64,000 nucleotides of DNA from Lentisphaerota bacterium. Lineage in GTDB: Bacteria; Verrucomicrobiota; Kiritimatiellia; UBA8416; JAIOPI01. Position 1 is the first letter of the stretch; each line of letters starts with the position of its first letter. The DNA is taken from NCBI GenBank assembly GCA_021413965.1, contig JAIOPI010000014.1, forward strand, positions 124,001 through 188,000, in the 5' to 3' direction. The notes beneath the pieces are model-generated. The model did no database searches and was not told the DNA's origin. It saw only the letters and a program-made list of their open reading frames with translations. Positions 18,656 to 27,132 of the stretch are shown piece after piece. The position numbers and the translations under genes were made by a program.

Positions 18656-19671
18656 CAGACGACCGGGACACGGCCGCCATGGGTTTCGCCGGACGCGTGT
18701 TTCGCTGGCTCGGATCGCCCACCGGACGCGCGTGCCTGGCGCTGGCGCTGGTGCTGCTGGTGGGGTTCGTGTTTCATGCGGATGGCGCGTTTTACAAAGC
18801 CGGCACGCACCGCGACGCGCTTCGCCAGACGTCGGTCTACGGGATCCTGGCCGCGGGCATGACGCTGGTAATCGTGACCGGCGGCATTGATCTCGCCGTG
18901 GGCAGCGTGCTGGCGCTGGTGTCCGTGTGCTTCGCGACGCTGACGATTCACTGGGGGTGGAGCGCCTGGGCCGCCGTGCCGCTGGCGCTGCTGATCGGCG
19001 CGCTGTGCGGCGGCGCGAGCGGCCTCGCCGTCGCGAGCTGGCGCGTGCAGCCGTTCATCGCGACGCTGGCGATGATGGCCCTGGCGCGCGGGTTGGCCAA
19101 GTACGCGTCGGGCGGCATGAAGGTCTCGACGGCCGTCCAGGAGGTGGACGGCGCCTACCGCTACGTGGCCGTGCCGGCGGTGTTTCGTGCGATCGACACT
19201 CGCATCCTGGGCGACAACGTGCCGGTGGTCACGGCGATCTTCGCCGTCTGTTTCGGGCTGGCGTGGCTGGCGCTCGCGCGGCACCGCTGGGGACGGCAGC
19301 TCTACGCGATCGGCGGCAACGAAGAGGCCGCGCGGCTCTCGGGGCTGCCGGTCGTGGGCGCGAAGTTCGCCGCCTACGTCGCCTCCGGCCTGTTCGCCGC
19401 CGTGGCCGGGATCTGCCAGGCCGCCCAGGAGCAGCAGGGCGATCCCGAGGCCGGCGCCGGCTACGAACTGCTCGCGATCGCGATGGTGGTGGTTGGCGGC
19501 ACGAGCCTGATGGGCGGCCGCGGCGGGTTGGGGCTGACGCTGATTGGCATCCTGACGATCGGCTACCTGGAGAAAATCCTGAGCATCAACGCCGTTCCGG
19601 AGGCCGGGCGGCTGATGCTGACGGGCGTGATCATCCTCGCGGCGGTGCTGACCCAGAAGCGGGGCCGGTAG
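18652..19671 (+). CDS. Sugar ABC transporter permease, RbsC type
   Basis: A 339-aa BPD_transp_2 permease with about eight to ten helices. Typical sequences are the early YGILAAGMTLVIVTGGIDLAVGS, WRVQPFIATLAMMALARGLA, the AIGGNEEAARLSGLPV loop that contacts the ATPase, and GTSLMGGRGG near the C-terminus. ATG 18652 sits within the ATGA overlap with the ATPase and has CGGAGG upstream; the longer frame from 18454 lies inside the ATPase gene. Family members import ribose, xylose or galactose; the sugar here is not determined. Confidence 0.96.
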   Translation: MTDDRDTAAMGFAGRVFRWLGSPTGRACLALALVLLVGFVFHADGAFYKAGTHRDALRQTSVYGILAAGMTLVIVTGGIDLAVGSVLALVSVCFATLTIHWGWSAWAAVPLALLIGALCGGASGLAVASWRVQPFIATLAMMALARGLAKYASGGMKVSTAVQEVDGAYRYVAVPAVFRAIDTRILGDNVPVVTAIFAVCFGLAWLALARHRWGRQLYAIGGNEEAARLSGLPVVGAKFAAYVASGLFAAVAGICQAAQEQQGDPEAGAGYELLAIAMVVVGGTSLMGGRGGLGLTLIGILTIGYLEKILSINAVPEAGRLMLTGVIILAAVLTQKRGR

Positions 19672-19727
19672 CGGCGTGGGGCGTTGTCCGGTGTTCCGTG
19701 TCCGGTTGAGTGGAAAGGAAAAACACG

Positions 19728-20693
19728 ATGAAGCGCATGGTCTGTCTGGCGGGACTGGTGGCGGGATGGATGGTGGCGGGATGCGGGAAACCCGTGGAGC
19801 AGGCCGCGCCGGCGACGCCGGCGGCGCCGCGAGCCGCGAAGGCCACGTACACGATCGGCATGAGCCAGTGCAATCTCGGCGAGCCGTGGCGTGTGCAGAT
19901 GAACGCGGACATCAAGGCGGCCGCGGAACCGCACCCGGAGCTGAAAGTCGTGTTCAAGGACGCGCAGAACGACACGCTCAGGCAGCGCGCCCACGTCGAG
20001 GAGTTTGTCAGCGCGGGCGTGGACCTGATCATCATCAGCCCCAAGGAGGCGCAGCCGCTCACGGAGCCCGTCGCCAAGGCCTACCAGTCCGGGATTCCGG
20101 TGATCGTGCTCGACCGCGCGGTGCTGGGCGACCAGTACACGTGCTTCATCGCCGCGGACAACCGGAAGATCGGCAAGGCCGCCGGTGAGTGGATCAAGCA
20201 GGCGCTGGGCGGCAAGGGGAAGGTCGTGGAGCTGAAGGGGCTGATGACGTCCACGCCGGGGCAGGACCGCCACGCGGGGTTTCTCGAGGGGATTGCCGGC
20301 AGCGGGATTGAAGTCGTCTTCGAGGCCGACATGAAGTGGCTGGAGCCAGACGCGCGCAAGGAGATGGAGTCCGCGCTGGCGCGCTTCGACGCGATCGATC
20401 TGGTCTATGCCCACAACGATCCCGGTGCGCACGGCGCCTACCTGGCGGCCAAGGCGGCGGGGCGCGACAGCAGCATCCGTTTCGTGGGCATTGACGCGTT
20501 GCCTCAGGAGGGGGTGGCCTACGTTGCGCAGGGCATTCTCGCTGCGTCCTTCCAGTATCCGACCGGCGGCCAGGAGGCGATTGCCACGGCCCTGCAGATT
20601 CTCAAGGGTGAACCGGTGCCGAAGCAGATCGTGCTCGGCTCGCGTCTGTTCACGAAAGCCAGCGTCGCGGCCGGCGGCGAGGACTTGCCCTGA
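19728..20693 (+). CDS. Sugar ABC transporter substrate-binding lipoprotein, RbsB type
   Basis: A 321-aa periplasmic-binding protein with a lipoprotein signal (MKRMVCLAGLVAGWMVAGC; the Cys is the likely lipidation site). The two-lobed type I fold shows YTIGMSQCNLGEPWR (first strand and sugar-stacking region), VDLIIISPKEAQPLTEPV, IPVIVLDRAVLG, and FVGIDALPQEGVAYV. The Asn/Asp-rich ligand positions (DRA, HNDPG) fit a hexose or pentose binder. ATG 19728 has AAAGGA 9 nt upstream. Last gene of the plus-strand run that starts at 7869. Confidence 0.95.
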   Translation: MKRMVCLAGLVAGWMVAGCGKPVEQAAPATPAAPRAAKATYTIGMSQCNLGEPWRVQMNADIKAAAEPHPELKVVFKDAQNDTLRQRAHVEEFVSAGVDLIIISPKEAQPLTEPVAKAYQSGIPVIVLDRAVLGDQYTCFIAADNRKIGKAAGEWIKQALGGKGKVVELKGLMTSTPGQDRHAGFLEGIAGSGIEVVFEADMKWLEPDARKEMESALARFDAIDLVYAHNDPGAHGAYLAAKAAGRDSSIRFVGIDALPQEGVAYVAQGILAASFQYPTGGQEAIATALQILKGEPVPKQIVLGSRLFTKASVAAGGEDLP

Positions 20694-20695
20694 CA

Positions 20696-20708
20696 GAGGG
20701 CCGCCCTC
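20696..20708. terminator. Weak convergent hairpin
   Basis: GAGGG-ccg-CCCTC lies in the 47-nt gap between the convergent stops of the binding-protein gene and the GH116-like gene. The 5-bp GC stem with a 3-nt loop has no T-run, so termination is only suggested by position. Confidence 0.3.
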
Positions 20709-20740
20709 AGTCCCCGACTTCCGGACATCGGATCACGGGG

Positions 20741-23314
20741 TCATGGTCCTGAGGGTTCGGGAGTCCGGTCGCTCCGGCGCCTGACGGGCGTGTAGTCGAT
20801 CCGCTGCACGTCGATGGCGCCCTCGCGGACCTCGACGAACGGCTTGCCGCGGCGCACGCCTACGGTGCCGTAGCCGGTGGCCGTGGCGAGGAAGGCGCGG
20901 AAGTTGCCCCGGGCCGGAGGCTGCAGGTGGAGCGTCTTCTCGACGGCGTCGTAGCGCGCGCCGCTGAAGGCCTGCAGCAGGCCGTAGCTCGACATGGCCC
21001 GCGCGTACCAGTGCCCGCATTCGTACTCGTCGAACGGATTGCGCCGCACGCCGTCGTACCGCGCGCGGGCGAGGCGCACGATCTCCAGCCCTTCCTCCCG
21101 GCAGCCGAGGAGCATCAGGTGGGCCGCGAGCTGGTACTCAGTGCCCGTCCACACCTCGTCGCTGTAGGGGAACGGGAGCAGGGGCTTGCCGCCGCGTGGC
21201 CAGGAGCACAGCAGCAGGCCGCCGTCGTTGCCGATGGCGAAGGCGGGGCGCTGGGGATTTGCATGCTGGCTGAGATCAGGCCGGAGGTTGTACCGGTAGG
21301 CGGCGAGTGCGTGGCGTCGGACCTTTTCCGGATCAACCAAGTCCTCGTCGATCCCGCACATGCGCGCCAGCCACAGGCCCAGCACGCCGTCGGACAGGCA
21401 GCCGGTGCCGTACTGGTACCTCGGCCCTTCGCGGTTCACCTCGGCCGCGACCGCCTGGTAGAACGCGCTCTGGTCCTCCGGGTTGATCGGCTCGAAGTTC
21501 TGCGCCAGCCCGTTCGTGCGCACGACCTGGATGAAGTACTCGCCGTTGAAAAGCTCGGCTTCCATCCGGCGGCGCCCTTTCGCCAGCAGCGCGGCGTAGC
21601 GCGCGACATCCGCCTCCGCGCCCACGGCCTGGCCCATGCGGCAGGCCGCCGCCAGCGCGCCTAGGTAAAAGCTGCCGCACTGGCCGTTGGGGCCGTAGTA
21701 GTAAATGTCGTAGGTGTTGAACTGCTTCTCCTCGGGAAGCCCTGTCTCGCGCGGATCCCACGTGCGGATGGCATAGTCCATGGCGGTGCGAATGCGCGGC
21801 CACCAGCGCGCGAGCCACGCGGGGTCCCCGGCGATTCGCCACTCGCGATACGCCTTCAGGATGGAGCCGAGGTGCCCGTCCGCGGTGTCGAAGTCATCGC
21901 CGTGCGGCGTGATCGGCAGATTCACGCGCGTATCCTGCTTGCCGTCCTCGTACTGGCCCTCGCTGAACCCCGTCTCGCGCAGGCCGCGCTCGAGTGACGG
22001 GAAGAGGTGGCAGAGCGCCTGCGCGTAGTTCCACACGTGCGCGCAGGAGCCGCCGCAGGAGCCCTCGGTGTCCGTGTTGCCTTCCCAGCCCCAGAGCCGG
22101 CCGTCGAACTGGCGCAGCACCGTGGGGGACTTGAGGATGGTGAGGCCCGCCGCCGCCGCCTCGAGCGCCTCGGGTGCGAGTGTCGTGTCGTAGAAGGCGT
22201 CGCGGAAGCATGCGCTGCGGTCCCGCAGTTCGCCGTAGTGCGCCTGCCAGTAATGCGCGATGGCGTGGATGCTGTCGAACGACGTCGCGTACCACGGCAC
22301 GTAGGTGGCACGGGAGGCTTTGGCGCTCGCGGGGTCGCGTGGCGGTGGCCGGCCGAAGGTGAGCGTGCTGGTCGGCACATACCAACAGGTGTACAGGCGG
22401 ATCGTCCGGGCCTCGCCGGGCTTGAGCTCAAAGGGCACGCTGAGCGACGCGCCGGGGGCGTTTGTCGGCACCGGCGGGTTTTCGCTGATGCGCCCCGTCG
22501 CGACGTGGTTCCAGGCGATCGTCAGCGGGTCCCACCATTCGCCGCGGAACCAGCAGTGGTCGACCTTGACGGCGGGATCGTCGGTGAAGACGGCGAAGGC
22601 GCCCTGCTGCGCGCGGTTTGTATCGGATGCGGCATACAGGATGAACCCGCCATCCAGGGCGCCAATGGAGCCGCGGTTCAGGTTGTTCACGTTGGCCGGG
22701 TTGCCCATGAAGTTGCGGGTGTTGAAGGAGAAGACGCCGCGCTGGGCGCGCGCCGAGGTGTTGCGCAGCCGGTACTCCAGGGCGCCCACCGGCAGGCTGG
22801 CGGGATCCGGATCGGGCGGCGTGAACGGGCTCCAGCCGGTGATCTCGACTTCGAGCGGCACGGCCTTGTCGCGCAACGCGACCGTGGCGAACGGGAACCG
22901 CGCGGTGAACGCGCACTGCCGGAACCGGGGAAAGCCGTACGTGCGCCCTTCGCCGCCCTGGGCGGCGGCGGGCCGGCCGAAGAACTTCCAGTCGGGGACC
23001 GGCCCCTCGAGCACGCGAGCCACGCGCGACGTCGGTCCCTCGCCCGCCAGGGAAATGGCGGCGAAACACGCCGGCTCGTTGAAGAAGTCCATGTGATGCT
23101 GCACGGACATGTGGGAGATTGCGCCGCTGCCTTCGAGGGCGTACATGCCGGCACCCATGCCGCCGATGGGGAACGCGATGCGGTTCAGGTTTGGCCCGGT
23201 GTAGGGGCCGTTGAAGGCGTGTTCCGCCTGTGCGGACGAGCCGCTCGTCAGGACGATGGAGCTGCAGACGCGCACGCCGATCGCCAGTGCGCAACAAACC
23301 CAGGTGTTTCTCAT
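20741..23314 (-). CDS. Exported GH116-like glycosidase (GBA2/DUF608 type)
   Basis: An 857-aa protein with an N-terminal signal peptide (to about residue 30, ending SSAQA). It has the two-domain GH116 layout. The N-terminal beta-domain begins AFPIGGMGAGMYALEGSG, the hallmark of this family, and a C-terminal (alpha/alpha)6 barrel follows. By comparison with human GBA2, the nucleophile would be the Glu in NTDTEGSCGG and the acid/base the Asp in GTGCLSDGVLG; SDEVWTGTEYQLAAHL also matches. The family covers beta-glucosidases, beta-xylosidases and some N-acetylglucosaminidases. ATG 23314 follows GGAGGATC; the frame opens 6 nt earlier at a TTG. It lies 79 nt after the DUF6259 gene, probably the same transcript. 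Confidence 0.88.
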   Translation of the reverse strand: MRNTWVCCALAIGVRVCSSIVLTSGSSAQAEHAFNGPYTGPNLNRIAFPIGGMGAGMYALEGSGAISHMSVQHHMDFFNEPACFAAISLAGEGPTSRVARVLEGPVPDWKFFGRPAAAQGGEGRTYGFPRFRQCAFTARFPFATVALRDKAVPLEVEITGWSPFTPPDPDPASLPVGALEYRLRNTSARAQRGVFSFNTRNFMGNPANVNNLNRGSIGALDGGFILYAASDTNRAQQGAFAVFTDDPAVKVDHCWFRGEWWDPLTIAWNHVATGRISENPPVPTNAPGASLSVPFELKPGEARTIRLYTCWYVPTSTLTFGRPPPRDPASAKASRATYVPWYATSFDSIHAIAHYWQAHYGELRDRSACFRDAFYDTTLAPEALEAAAAGLTILKSPTVLRQFDGRLWGWEGNTDTEGSCGGSCAHVWNYAQALCHLFPSLERGLRETGFSEGQYEDGKQDTRVNLPITPHGDDFDTADGHLGSILKAYREWRIAGDPAWLARWWPRIRTAMDYAIRTWDPRETGLPEEKQFNTYDIYYYGPNGQCGSFYLGALAAACRMGQAVGAEADVARYAALLAKGRRRMEAELFNGEYFIQVVRTNGLAQNFEPINPEDQSAFYQAVAAEVNREGPRYQYGTGCLSDGVLGLWLARMCGIDEDLVDPEKVRRHALAAYRYNLRPDLSQHANPQRPAFAIGNDGGLLLCSWPRGGKPLLPFPYSDEVWTGTEYQLAAHLMLLGCREEGLEIVRLARARYDGVRRNPFDEYECGHWYARAMSSYGLLQAFSGARYDAVEKTLHLQPPARGNFRAFLATATGYGTVGVRRGKPFVEVREGAIDVQRIDYTPVRRRSDRTPEPSGP

Positions 23315-23393
23315 GATCAAGATCCTCCGCTAAGTTCGAGCGCGTGAACGCAACTCCTGCCGGCAACCGTGCCACCATGCCGCCGCGATCGAA

Positions 23394-25466
23394 TCAGGCC
23401 TCTCTCCCCGCAGCGCGGATCTCAAGAAGGCGGATCTGCGTGGGGCCCAGCGTCTCGGTGCGGGGCCGCGCGCCGGCGGCGGGGGCTTCGTCCACAGGCG
23501 CCCCTGCCGAATCGACGCGCCGGACGCGGTAGCCGTCGCGGCCGGGTGCGAGTCCGTAATGCGCGGGGTCGAGGGTGAATGTGAGCGGCACGTCGCGGTC
23601 CAGGTAGTTCACGAGGAACACGCCAAGCGAGCCGTCCTCCGCCCGCCAGATGGCCCCCTGCGCGATGGGCAGCGTCGCCGGGCCGGTGGCCCAGGGCTCC
23701 GTCACCGTTTCGGGGTGGTTGATGAAGCCCACGAGTTCGCCGTAGGTGAGGAACGGGCGCCCGAGCACACGGTATTGCCCGATCTGCTTGAAGAAGGCCG
23801 CCTTGGCCGCGTGTTCCGGCGCCAGCAGCTCCGGCCCCATCCACCCGTTCTGACAGCCCCAGAGGAAGTCGCGGCCCTGGATCATGATCCAGCCGCGGTC
23901 GCTGGTCTTCAGGGGCTCGGGGCTGGCGAAGTAGAGGCTGTAACCGGCGTAGACGGCCGTCATCAGCGGAATGTCCTGTGCATCGCGCGGTTGCCAGACG
24001 AGGAATCCATCGAGGCCATCCATGAACGGCTCGGCTACGCACTCGGAGGTGATCGTCATGTCGCGTCCGGCGCGATGCGCCACCTCCTGCACGCGGCGCA
24101 GCATCTGGCGGTAGCCATCCACCCACCAACCGCCGCCGCCCAGGGGGTGCCCGTGCGAGGGATCGAAGCAGAGCGGCGGACCCGCCGCCGCGATCTGGTC
24201 GATGTAGACCGCGTTGACGCCCACCTCGCCGCCGAGCCGGTCCACGATCTCGACCACGTGGTTCTGCCAGAACGCGGTGGCGCTGCACATGACGGCCTGC
24301 TTGACGCCGTTGCCGTACTCCTCTTCGTACAACTCGCCCTGCGCATTGCGGGTTGCGAACGGGCGGTAGGTCTCGAAGTCGGCGTTGGACTTGTCAACAA
24401 TCCGCCCGTTGATGTAGGGCATGACGACGACACCACGGCTGACGAGGTCGCGCGCCTGTTCGCCGATGCCGGGCTTGGCCGGGAAGTAGTGGGGGTAATG
24501 CGTGTCGAAGGGAATCTGATGCCAGTTGTACCAGTGCACCGCGAGCGGCACGTCCAGATGCTTCTGCGCCCCGAGGAGCGGCCGGTCCTGCTCCGCGAAC
24601 TGGCTCAAGTCGGGTCCGAACGTATTGCCGACGATGAACCAGAGGGCCACGTCCTTGGCAGCCTGCGGGGTGCTGCGGCGCTGTGACAATCGGCCCTCGG
24701 CCGTCCACGGCGCGGTCAGCGCGAATTCGCGGTAGTGTTTCGCCGCCTCCAGCCAACTCCCGTCGAAAACCCCCACCACCGCGGGGAAGGGGGCGGCATG
24801 GCCGCTTCCGGGAACGCCCATGTTCTCGGCATAGGTTCGGATGGCAAAGCCGTTGCCGGGATCGAGCGTGAACGTCTTCTTCCAGGCGGCGGGATCGTGG
24901 GTCGCCATGTAGACGCCGCTGCCCTCGCGGGAGGCGGCGCAGAACTGGACGGGCATCGACCAGCCGGTGGGGTAGTCGCCCGTGAGCTTGCAAGCGCACG
25001 TCGACCAAAGCTTGCCCCAGTTGCGGTGCGGAAAGGCCACGTCGTAGCGGCCCGCCTCGAGGAACCCGTTGAAACGCGGAAACTCGATGTCCCGCAGTCC
25101 CAGCGTCGCGGAGCGGTTGTCGATCCAGATGCGCCACGACGCCAGTCCCGAGTCGGGCGGCAACTCGACGGTCACGCGCACGGTGACCACGCCCTTCTCC
25201 TCTCCCAGATCGAGGTTGCGCCACTCGAACTGGGCTTCCTGGTTCCCACTGGAGGCGGTGTGGAGAGTTGTGGCGCTGCAGGGCGCGCCGGTGCTGGTGA
25301 GGGTGATCGTCTCGCGGGGGCTTTGGAAGGACGCCTGCCACAGTTCCGGCTTGCCCGGTGCGGGCTGGATGTGCCGGACACCGGTCCGCAGGTCGGTCAG
25401 CTCGATCAGTCCGGCATTGCCAAGCTCGAACGCGAATCGGACCAGCGCGTTTGTCAGTACAAGCAT
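23394..25466 (-). CDS. DUF6259-like glycoside-hydrolase-type protein
   Basis: A 690-aa protein with no signal peptide. A beta-sandwich N-terminal half (WRNLDLGEEKGVVTVRV, LRDIEFPRFNG) is followed by a TIM-barrel-like half (VPLAVHWYNWHQIPFDTHYP, VVVMPYINGRIV, NAVYIDQIAAAGPPLCF, MTITSECVAEPFMDGLDGF) and a small C-terminal beta-domain (FLVNYLDRDVPLTFTL). The Asp in YIDQ and the Glu in TSECVAE are plausible catalytic acids by analogy with GH101/GH36-like barrels. From memory the layout matches DUF6259 proteins of PVC and Bacteroidota glycan loci. ATG 25466 has GGGAGA upstream. It sits between the SUMF1-domain gene and the GH116-like gene, all on the minus strand. Confidence 0.78.
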   Translation of the reverse strand: MLVLTNALVRFAFELGNAGLIELTDLRTGVRHIQPAPGKPELWQASFQSPRETITLTSTGAPCSATTLHTASSGNQEAQFEWRNLDLGEEKGVVTVRVTVELPPDSGLASWRIWIDNRSATLGLRDIEFPRFNGFLEAGRYDVAFPHRNWGKLWSTCACKLTGDYPTGWSMPVQFCAASREGSGVYMATHDPAAWKKTFTLDPGNGFAIRTYAENMGVPGSGHAAPFPAVVGVFDGSWLEAAKHYREFALTAPWTAEGRLSQRRSTPQAAKDVALWFIVGNTFGPDLSQFAEQDRPLLGAQKHLDVPLAVHWYNWHQIPFDTHYPHYFPAKPGIGEQARDLVSRGVVVMPYINGRIVDKSNADFETYRPFATRNAQGELYEEEYGNGVKQAVMCSATAFWQNHVVEIVDRLGGEVGVNAVYIDQIAAAGPPLCFDPSHGHPLGGGGWWVDGYRQMLRRVQEVAHRAGRDMTITSECVAEPFMDGLDGFLVWQPRDAQDIPLMTAVYAGYSLYFASPEPLKTSDRGWIMIQGRDFLWGCQNGWMGPELLAPEHAAKAAFFKQIGQYRVLGRPFLTYGELVGFINHPETVTEPWATGPATLPIAQGAIWRAEDGSLGVFLVNYLDRDVPLTFTLDPAHYGLAPGRDGYRVRRVDSAGAPVDEAPAAGARPRTETLGPTQIRLLEIRAAGREA

Positions 25467-25582
25467 AGTGACAGTCTCCCGAGGAACCGGCGACCGGGAC
25501 GTTCCAGTGCCAAGGCGGCGTCTCGTCGATCAGCGGCCAGCCCCGATGCAGCGCAGGTGTACAAGAAGTCAATTCCGTGTTG

Positions 25583-25596
25583 TTACAGGAAACATA
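25583..25596. promoter_or_regulatory. Shared 14-bp motif TTACAGGAAACATA, copy 1
   Basis: This sequence, 117 nt upstream of the DUF6259 start, matches 13 of 14 bases with TTACAAGAAACATA at 27070-27083 upstream of the SUMF1-domain gene. Both copies are also preceded at the same spacing by GTGT. It may be a common operator for the minus-strand genes of this region. Only two copies were found by eye. Confidence 0.4.
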
Positions 25597-25646
25597 TTCT
25601 TCCACGTTTGATGGGTTCAAGCACGAAACGCCTGCCAACCGTACGG

Positions 25647-25710
25647 GGTCCGTCTTACGGGGGCCACGCTTGCGCGGACCTTATCCAGTAACAGGTCTCC
25701 GCAAGCGGAG
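25647..25710. repeat. Cluster of intergenic hairpins, REP-like
   Basis: The 300-nt gap 25467-25766 holds two clear inverted repeats: GGTCCG (25647-25652) with CGGACC (25675-25680), and CTCCGC-aa-GCGGAG (25697-25710). A weaker pair CTCC/GGAG lies at 25748-25761. Phrases such as gcaagcggagcccctac look like short interspersed palindromic repeats rather than a single terminator. They lie downstream of the SUMF1-domain gene and could also stop its transcript. The promoter side (25467-25620) holds the TTACAGGAAACATA motif. Confidence 0.5.
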
Positions 25711-25766
25711 CCCCTACAACCTCCCGCGATTGAGGTCTTACCGGCACCTCCTGTAGAGGAGCGCCC

Positions 25767-27011
25767 TCACGGCGCGGGCATGGCGAGGCGCAGGCCGCCG
25801 CTGTTGAACCGGTTGGTCGGCCGGCTGCTGTCGCGAGTTGCGGAACGGCAGGGCTCGGCGATGGAGGACCAACTCCCGCCCCGGAATAGCCTGAACGATC
25901 CTGAGCCCGGGCCACCGGGGTCGATCTCGGGGCCGGCGTACGCACTATTCCAGTCTAGGCACCATTCCCAGACATTGCCGTGCATGTCGTGCAAGCCCCA
26001 GACGTTCGGCAGATACGAGCCCGCCTTTGCCGTGCCCCGGCTCGTGTCGCTGCCTTGCGAGGAGCCCGAACCGCCGTTGTACAAGTATCGCCCCATTTCC
26101 GACATATTCGGGCATTGAGATTGGCTCGTCAGGTTCTTCCCGCTGTTCAGCGCCGTGGAGGTCTCCGCCCGGCAGGCGTACTCCCACTGTGCTTCCGTCG
26201 GCAGGTCCAGCGTCGCCAGCCCCGCTTTCGCGCGCAGTCGTCCCACAAACGAGTCCGCGTGCACCGCATTCGACAGCGGCCAGTTTGTGGCGATGGCGCT
26301 GTTGGCCGGATTCTCGCGGATCTCGTAGTAGCTGACACGCTCAACCGGCCGGCTGTCGCGGCAGGTCGCGTTGTTGAAGTAGCTGGGCCAGGTGCCCATC
26401 ACGCGTTCCCACTGCTTCTGCGTGACCTCGAACACGCCCACGTAGAGGTCCTTGGTCAGCGTCGCCTGATGCTGGGCCTCATCGGTATATCGCCCCAACT
26501 CGTTGCTGGGCGAGCCCATGGTGAACGAGCCGCCCGGGATGCGGCGCAGCAGGATCTGCTCCGTCTTGTACGTGTCGTTGGTCAGCCCGCCCGGAACGGC
26601 CGCCGCCGTGTCATAGTAGGCCACGGCATAGGCCGTCGCACCCGTTCCACCCGACACATCGATCGCCAGGTACGCGCCATCCACGAAGGCGGTCACATTC
26701 GACGTGCCCACCACGCGGTAGAACATGGTCGCCGCTGCCGTCGCCACACCGGTGGTCACGCTGACGGATGGTCCGACCCCCGTCACCGTCGCGACGCTCG
26801 ACCAGGCCGCCGACACGAGCGACGTCGCGGACTCGATCCGATACTGGTGATCCACGGCGCCGGTATCCGGCGTCTGGAACACGAGCCCCGCGTTCGGGTC
26901 AACCGCCTCGATGCGCAGGTCCCCGGCCCATCCCGCTCCGGCGCCCGCCACCAGCAGCAATACGCCGACCCACACTGCGCCCGCCAGCACCCCGCAGGGG
27001 AATCGTTTCAT
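25767..27011 (-). CDS. Exported SUMF1 (FGE-sulfatase) domain protein, not a true sulfatase maturase
   Basis: A 414-aa secreted protein. Residues 1-30 are a signal peptide, about 35-110 a small beta-domain (YRIESATSLVSAAWSS), and about 140-414 a SUMF1/FGE domain with IPGGSFTMGS, VTQKQWERVMG, LPTEAQWEYACRA, WGLHDMHGNVWEWC and FRGGSWSS. In genuine formylglycine-generating enzymes the RGGSY segment is followed by a copper-binding Cys pair. Here the first is Ser and only the second aligned position remains Cys, and no sulfatase gene is present. It is therefore better seen as a surface or periplasmic protein using this lectin-like fold. ATG 27011 is chosen because GGAGG precedes it; an ATG at 27029 is also in frame. 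The N-terminal style is common in Kiritimatiellota-type proteins. Confidence 0.87.
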   Translation of the reverse strand: MKRFPCGVLAGAVWVGVLLLVAGAGAGWAGDLRIEAVDPNAGLVFQTPDTGAVDHQYRIESATSLVSAAWSSVATVTGVGPSVSVTTGVATAAATMFYRVVGTSNVTAFVDGAYLAIDVSGGTGATAYAVAYYDTAAAVPGGLTNDTYKTEQILLRRIPGGSFTMGSPSNELGRYTDEAQHQATLTKDLYVGVFEVTQKQWERVMGTWPSYFNNATCRDSRPVERVSYYEIRENPANSAIATNWPLSNAVHADSFVGRLRAKAGLATLDLPTEAQWEYACRAETSTALNSGKNLTSQSQCPNMSEMGRYLYNGGSGSSQGSDTSRGTAKAGSYLPNVWGLHDMHGNVWEWCLDWNSAYAGPEIDPGGPGSGSFRLFRGGSWSSIAEPCRSATRDSSRPTNRFNSGGLRLAMPAP

Positions 27012-27069
27012 CCGTTGCCTCCGGTTCATTCAGCGCGAATCCCTTGCCAATTTCGTGGGCGTTGTGTAC

Positions 27070-27083
27070 TTACAAGAAACATA
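27070..27083. promoter_or_regulatory. Shared 14-bp motif TTACAAGAAACATA, copy 2
   Basis: It lies in the 121-nt divergent gap between the SUMF1-domain gene (59 nt from its start) and the URO-D gene at 27133, so it could act on both. It matches the copy at 25583-25596 in 13 of 14 bases, with a GTGT at the same distance upstream. Possible minus-strand hexamers (ATGACA and TACACA, 16 nt apart) flank it, which would fit an operator between -35 and -10. Confidence 0.4.
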
Positions 27084-27132
27084 GTGTCATACCGCTGTGG
27101 AAATCAAGTCGCGTGAGGGTCCGGATCACAAC

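Noticed and set aside
25767-27011. True sulfatase-maturing formylglycine-generating enzyme
   Set aside because: One of the two catalytic Cys is replaced by Ser and no sulfatase gene is in the window.
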